A stretch of DNA of 24,503 nucleotides from a virus. Position 1 is the first letter of the stretch. The number at the start of each line of letters is the position of its first letter. Under the pieces are notes generated by a model that did not search any database, was not told the DNA's origin, and saw only the letters and a list, made by a program, of their open reading frames with translations. The DNA is taken from positions 1-24,503 of the IMG/VR virus record IMGVR_UViG_3300021365_000107. One strand, 5' to 3'. This document shows positions 22,058 through 24,503 of the stretch, one piece after another. The translations under genes and the position numbers were made by a program.

Positions 22058-23752
22058 CTATAAAGTATCTAAACCAGCTACGTTGATTGTTCCATAAAAT
22101 TCTGGACGAACCATTTTCTTAGCATATCTAGTTAATAGACCTTTTCTTGGTACGAACGTATCTGGATCGTATACAAGTGGAGTCATGATTAACGGAATGT
22201 AAGGAGCAAATACAGCACCACTTTCTAAGAACTGAGTACCACGGTATCCTAATAGGATTGTGTTAGCAGTCATGTAAGGGTTTTTGTATACTTTTTGGCG
22301 GCTATTTAAAGCACCAACTTTTTGTACACCAAATGCGTAACTTGATTTAGCAGCATCACCATCTGTGTCAGCAGCAAATCCTGGAATTGATTCCAAAACA
22401 GTTGCTACAGTTGGAGAAACAACCATAAAGTTAGCACCACCACGTAGAGTTTTCTGGTGAATGATGTTACTTAATTTCTGAATTTTAGTTCCTAATGTTT
22501 GGAACCATTGTCCCTGAGAATTATAGAATCCTAAGTTTGTTTCAGCGATAGTTGCACCTGTACCTGTGATAGAGATGTTGTTAACAGCTGACCAAGTTTC
22601 AGTTCCTGCAGCAGCACCATCGATCAACATAGAAAGAATTTCTAAATCGATTTCTAATGAAATGTACTCACTAAGGATTGAAGTTAATTCAGCTTCAGCA
22701 TCTAATGCATGGTATGCATTTAAATCCTGTGCAAATTCTGGTGTCCATACAGCTTTAAGTTTTCTAGTTTTAGCAACTATTGCAGATGATTGCATCTGAA
22801 TGTTGATTTCTGGAATTACTTGGTCTGGGCAACAGTTAGCTCCTGATTCATCGTTAAATGCATTTGGATGAGGGTTACCTGCTTCAAAATCACCTCTGTT
22901 ATTATCAGTTGGTTGAATTTGATAGTTTACAGCTACTAATAAATCATTTGTAAATGCTGTATCTAGTACAACGAATTTTACATTTGCTCCACCATCATAA
23001 GATGTAAATTCAGATACTTGTGAACCAGCTACTTGACCATTAGATCCAGTAATTACTGCTGCAGTTGCAGATCCAGAGAAAATATTAAATCCTTTTACAC
23101 CATCAAAATCACCAAATTTTAAAGATGATGTAGGTACAGAAATAGTTGTATAGTCACCAGCTGCTACAGAAGCAGAAAAATCACTATTAAAATTTACTTC
23201 ATCCCAAGTTGTATTAGCAGCAGTTGATACTACATTTAAAGATTGAGTATTTTGGATTGAATATCCAAATCTACCTGATCCATAAAGTCCACCTGTGTTA
23301 GTGTTTCCAAAAGGATTATCACCTGCACCTTTGTCTCCATATAATGAAGAACCTGCTGCGAATGGAGTCTTAGAAGATCCATATTGGAAATCTAAAAAGA
23401 ATACAAGACCAGAAGGTAAATTCATTGGTTGTACTGATACAAATTCCTGTGCAGCAATTTGTCCGAATACTTTACGTACTAATGGTAAAGCAACTCCAGC
23501 CCACTGTCCACCAACGTTTACGCCAGTTTGAGATGAAAAAGTACCACCTGTTCCTACACCACCACTAGTTTGTGATGATTCTACTACAAGTTGTTTAGCT
23601 TGGTTTTCAAGAATAAGACCCATATTATTTTTGTGGGCACCATTCATTCCTTCCAATAAACCTGTTTTTTCCCATTTGCTAGCTAATCTAGCCGCGTCAG
23701 ACTGTAAAGACTGATAAGGGTTTGCGCTTTCTAAAAGAGTATTTAAGCTCAT
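22058..23752 (-). CDS. gp23: Major capsid protein, gp23-like
   Basis: The protein has 564 residues (T4 gp23 is 521 aa). N-terminal landmarks of T4-type capsid proteins are present: KWEKTGLLEG (26-35) and KNNMGLILENQAKQL (41-55), then GGQWAGVALPLVRKVFGQI and QPMNLPSGLVFFLDFQYG. The second half has the strongly conserved EINIQMQSSAIVAKTRKLKA and WTPEFAQDLNAYHALDAEAE, then SEYISLEIDLEILSMLIDGA, and the end GLLTRYAKKMVRPEFYG. It builds the hexameric shell. In T4 the N-terminal arm is removed by the prohead protease; a similar cut after the first 50-65 residues is likely but cannot be placed exactly. The gene follows the scaffold-like gene without a promoter motif and is followed by a strong terminator. 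Confidence 0.97.
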   Translation of the reverse strand: MSLNTLLESANPYQSLQSDAARLASKWEKTGLLEGMNGAHKNNMGLILENQAKQLVVESSQTSGGVGTGGTFSSQTGVNVGGQWAGVALPLVRKVFGQIAAQEFVSVQPMNLPSGLVFFLDFQYGSSKTPFAAGSSLYGDKGAGDNPFGNTNTGGLYGSGRFGYSIQNTQSLNVVSTAANTTWDEVNFNSDFSASVAAGDYTTISVPTSSLKFGDFDGVKGFNIFSGSATAAVITGSNGQVAGSQVSEFTSYDGGANVKFVVLDTAFTNDLLVAVNYQIQPTDNNRGDFEAGNPHPNAFNDESGANCCPDQVIPEINIQMQSSAIVAKTRKLKAVWTPEFAQDLNAYHALDAEAELTSILSEYISLEIDLEILSMLIDGAAAGTETWSAVNNISITGTGATIAETNLGFYNSQGQWFQTLGTKIQKLSNIIHQKTLRGGANFMVVSPTVATVLESIPGFAADTDGDAAKSSYAFGVQKVGALNSRQKVYKNPYMTANTILLGYRGTQFLESGAVFAPYIPLIMTPLVYDPDTFVPRKGLLTRYAKKMVRPEFYGTINVAGLDTL

Positions 23753-23788
23753 TTTTTTAAGTTTTTAAGGTTAATTAATTTTTAAGTT

Positions 23789-24503
23789 TTAAATTAAACC
23801 AGCTAGTTTACGCATTCTGTTGTAAACATCGTTTGATTCAATTATTGGTTGTTTTTTAGCTTCAGTTATTGTTCCAGTTGCTTTTGATGCAGCACCTTTT
23901 GGTCTTGCAATTGCTTTTGTTTTCGACACTAAACCTTCGTTTAATGTTTCAAAAATAACTTTAGCTTCTTTTACTGTTGACGCTTTGTCAAATGCTTTAA
24001 GCACTCTAACTTTTTTGTCTTCAGATAAGTTTTTAGATTTAAAAACTTTGTTAGTGTAAAGAAGTTTAGCATTTAAAAGGTTAACTTCATTTAATTCTTT
24101 TTTAAGCTCATTGATTTCATCAATTGCTTCTTTGAATCTCATTTTTTCGGTTTCTTTTTCAATTCTAGAGTCATCTCTGTCTCCATCCTCGTTTCCAACA
24201 CCTGTTTCACCTTTATCCATGTCTTTTGCTTCGTCGATTTCTACATCAACATCCACATCTTCAACATCTTCAACATCAACTATGTCTTCTTCATCTTCCA
24301 TTGCTTCATCACCTGCTTCAATTGTTCCGTCTGCTACTAAATCTTTAATAACATCCTCAATGAATCCTTTTAAGTCATCTTCTGACATATCTTCAAGGTC
24401 AATTTCCTCGTCGTCTTTGTCTTCCATGTCTTCTTTTTCGTCCTTCATGCCATCTTCGTAGCCTTCTTCTTCAGCATCAGTACGTTCGTCCTCTTTCAAG
24501 TCC
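23789..24503 (-). CDS. Prohead core/scaffold-like protein, gp22-like, C-terminal part (start outside window)
   Basis: The frame is open to the right edge. The first in-frame start-like codon there is only a TTG, preceded in frame by Asp, so the true start lies outside. The visible 238 codons begin with about 95 very acidic residues (runs of Glu and Asp with DVEDVDVDVEID), continue with a Lys/Glu/Leu-rich coiled-coil segment (FKEAIDEINELKKELNEVN), and end in VYNRMRKLAGLI, a terminal motif common in T4-like head proteins. Placement directly before gp23 and the helical, charged composition match the gp22 scaffolding core, which is degraded during maturation. A fused or adjacent protease domain upstream cannot be checked. 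Confidence 0.78.
   Translation of the reverse strand, partial: DLKEDERTDAEEEGYEDGMKDEKEDMEDKDDEEIDLEDMSEDDLKGFIEDVIKDLVADGTIEAGDEAMEDEEDIVDVEDVEDVDVDVEIDEAKDMDKGETGVGNEDGDRDDSRIEKETEKMRFKEAIDEINELKKELNEVNLLNAKLLYTNKVFKSKNLSEDKKVRVLKAFDKASTVKEAKVIFETLNEGLVSKTKAIARPKGAASKATGTITEAKKQPIIESNDVYNRMRKLAGLI

Noticed and set aside
24111-24461. Ser-rich plus-strand frame opposite the scaffold-like gene
   Set aside because: Antisense of Glu/Asp codons gives Ser/Phe runs. The minus-strand frame has the expected scaffold composition and terminal motif.

Overview
This window is part of the late structural region of a T4-like contractile-tailed phage (myovirus). Every supportable gene lies on the minus strand, so the biological order runs from high to low coordinates. 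The DNA is AT-rich, the genes are packed tightly, and I see no tRNA, rRNA, CRISPR, integrase or insertion sequence. Almost every start codon lacks a Shine-Dalgarno sequence and sits behind an A/T-rich leader, which is suggestive (not proof) of a Bacteroidota-type host. The sequence resembles aquatic environmental T4-like phages.

Layout in transcription order. Head module: the end of an acidic scaffold/prohead-core-like protein (24503-23789), the gp23-type major capsid protein (23752-22058), a PhoH-like ATPase (21860-21123), and two small probable virion proteins. Neck and tail-completion module: gp13-, gp14- and gp15-like proteins (19971-17272). Fibre module: a small appendage-like protein, a 395-residue collagen-like fibre, two small unknown proteins, a 1125-residue collagen-like fibre with about 250 Gly-X-Y triplets and no proline in them, and a beta-rich 236-residue protein (17266-11001). 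Glycan module: four tightly coupled genes (10942-5392) encoding a GT9-like transferase, a GT4 plus BAHT-type O-heptosyltransferase fusion, a GT-A plus PIG-L deacetylase fusion, and a putative further transferase. Tail module: a small coiled-coil protein, a gp18-like sheath with a large insertion, a gp19-like tail tube, a gp26-like/tail-assembly-chaperone gene with an overlapping downstream frame, and the N-terminal part of a probable tape-measure protein that runs off the left edge (1017-1).

The most notable inference is a phage-encoded fibre-glycosylation system. The C-terminal half of the 762-residue protein carries hallmarks of the BAHT family, whose characterised members O-heptosylate serines on repetitive bacterial autotransporters. 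It lies just downstream of two very Ser/Thr-rich Gly-X-Y fibre genes, which are obvious candidate acceptors.

Expression: a recurring minus-strand motif (consensus MATATKTATAAH, with M = C/A, K = T/G, H = C/T/A) lies just upstream of most separately transcribed genes. In several places it directly follows a Rho-independent terminator. It contains the reverse complement of the T4 late promoter octamer. A U7 run at the overlap after the gp26-like gene is a candidate programmed frameshift site at the position where tailed phages classically frameshift their tail assembly chaperones.
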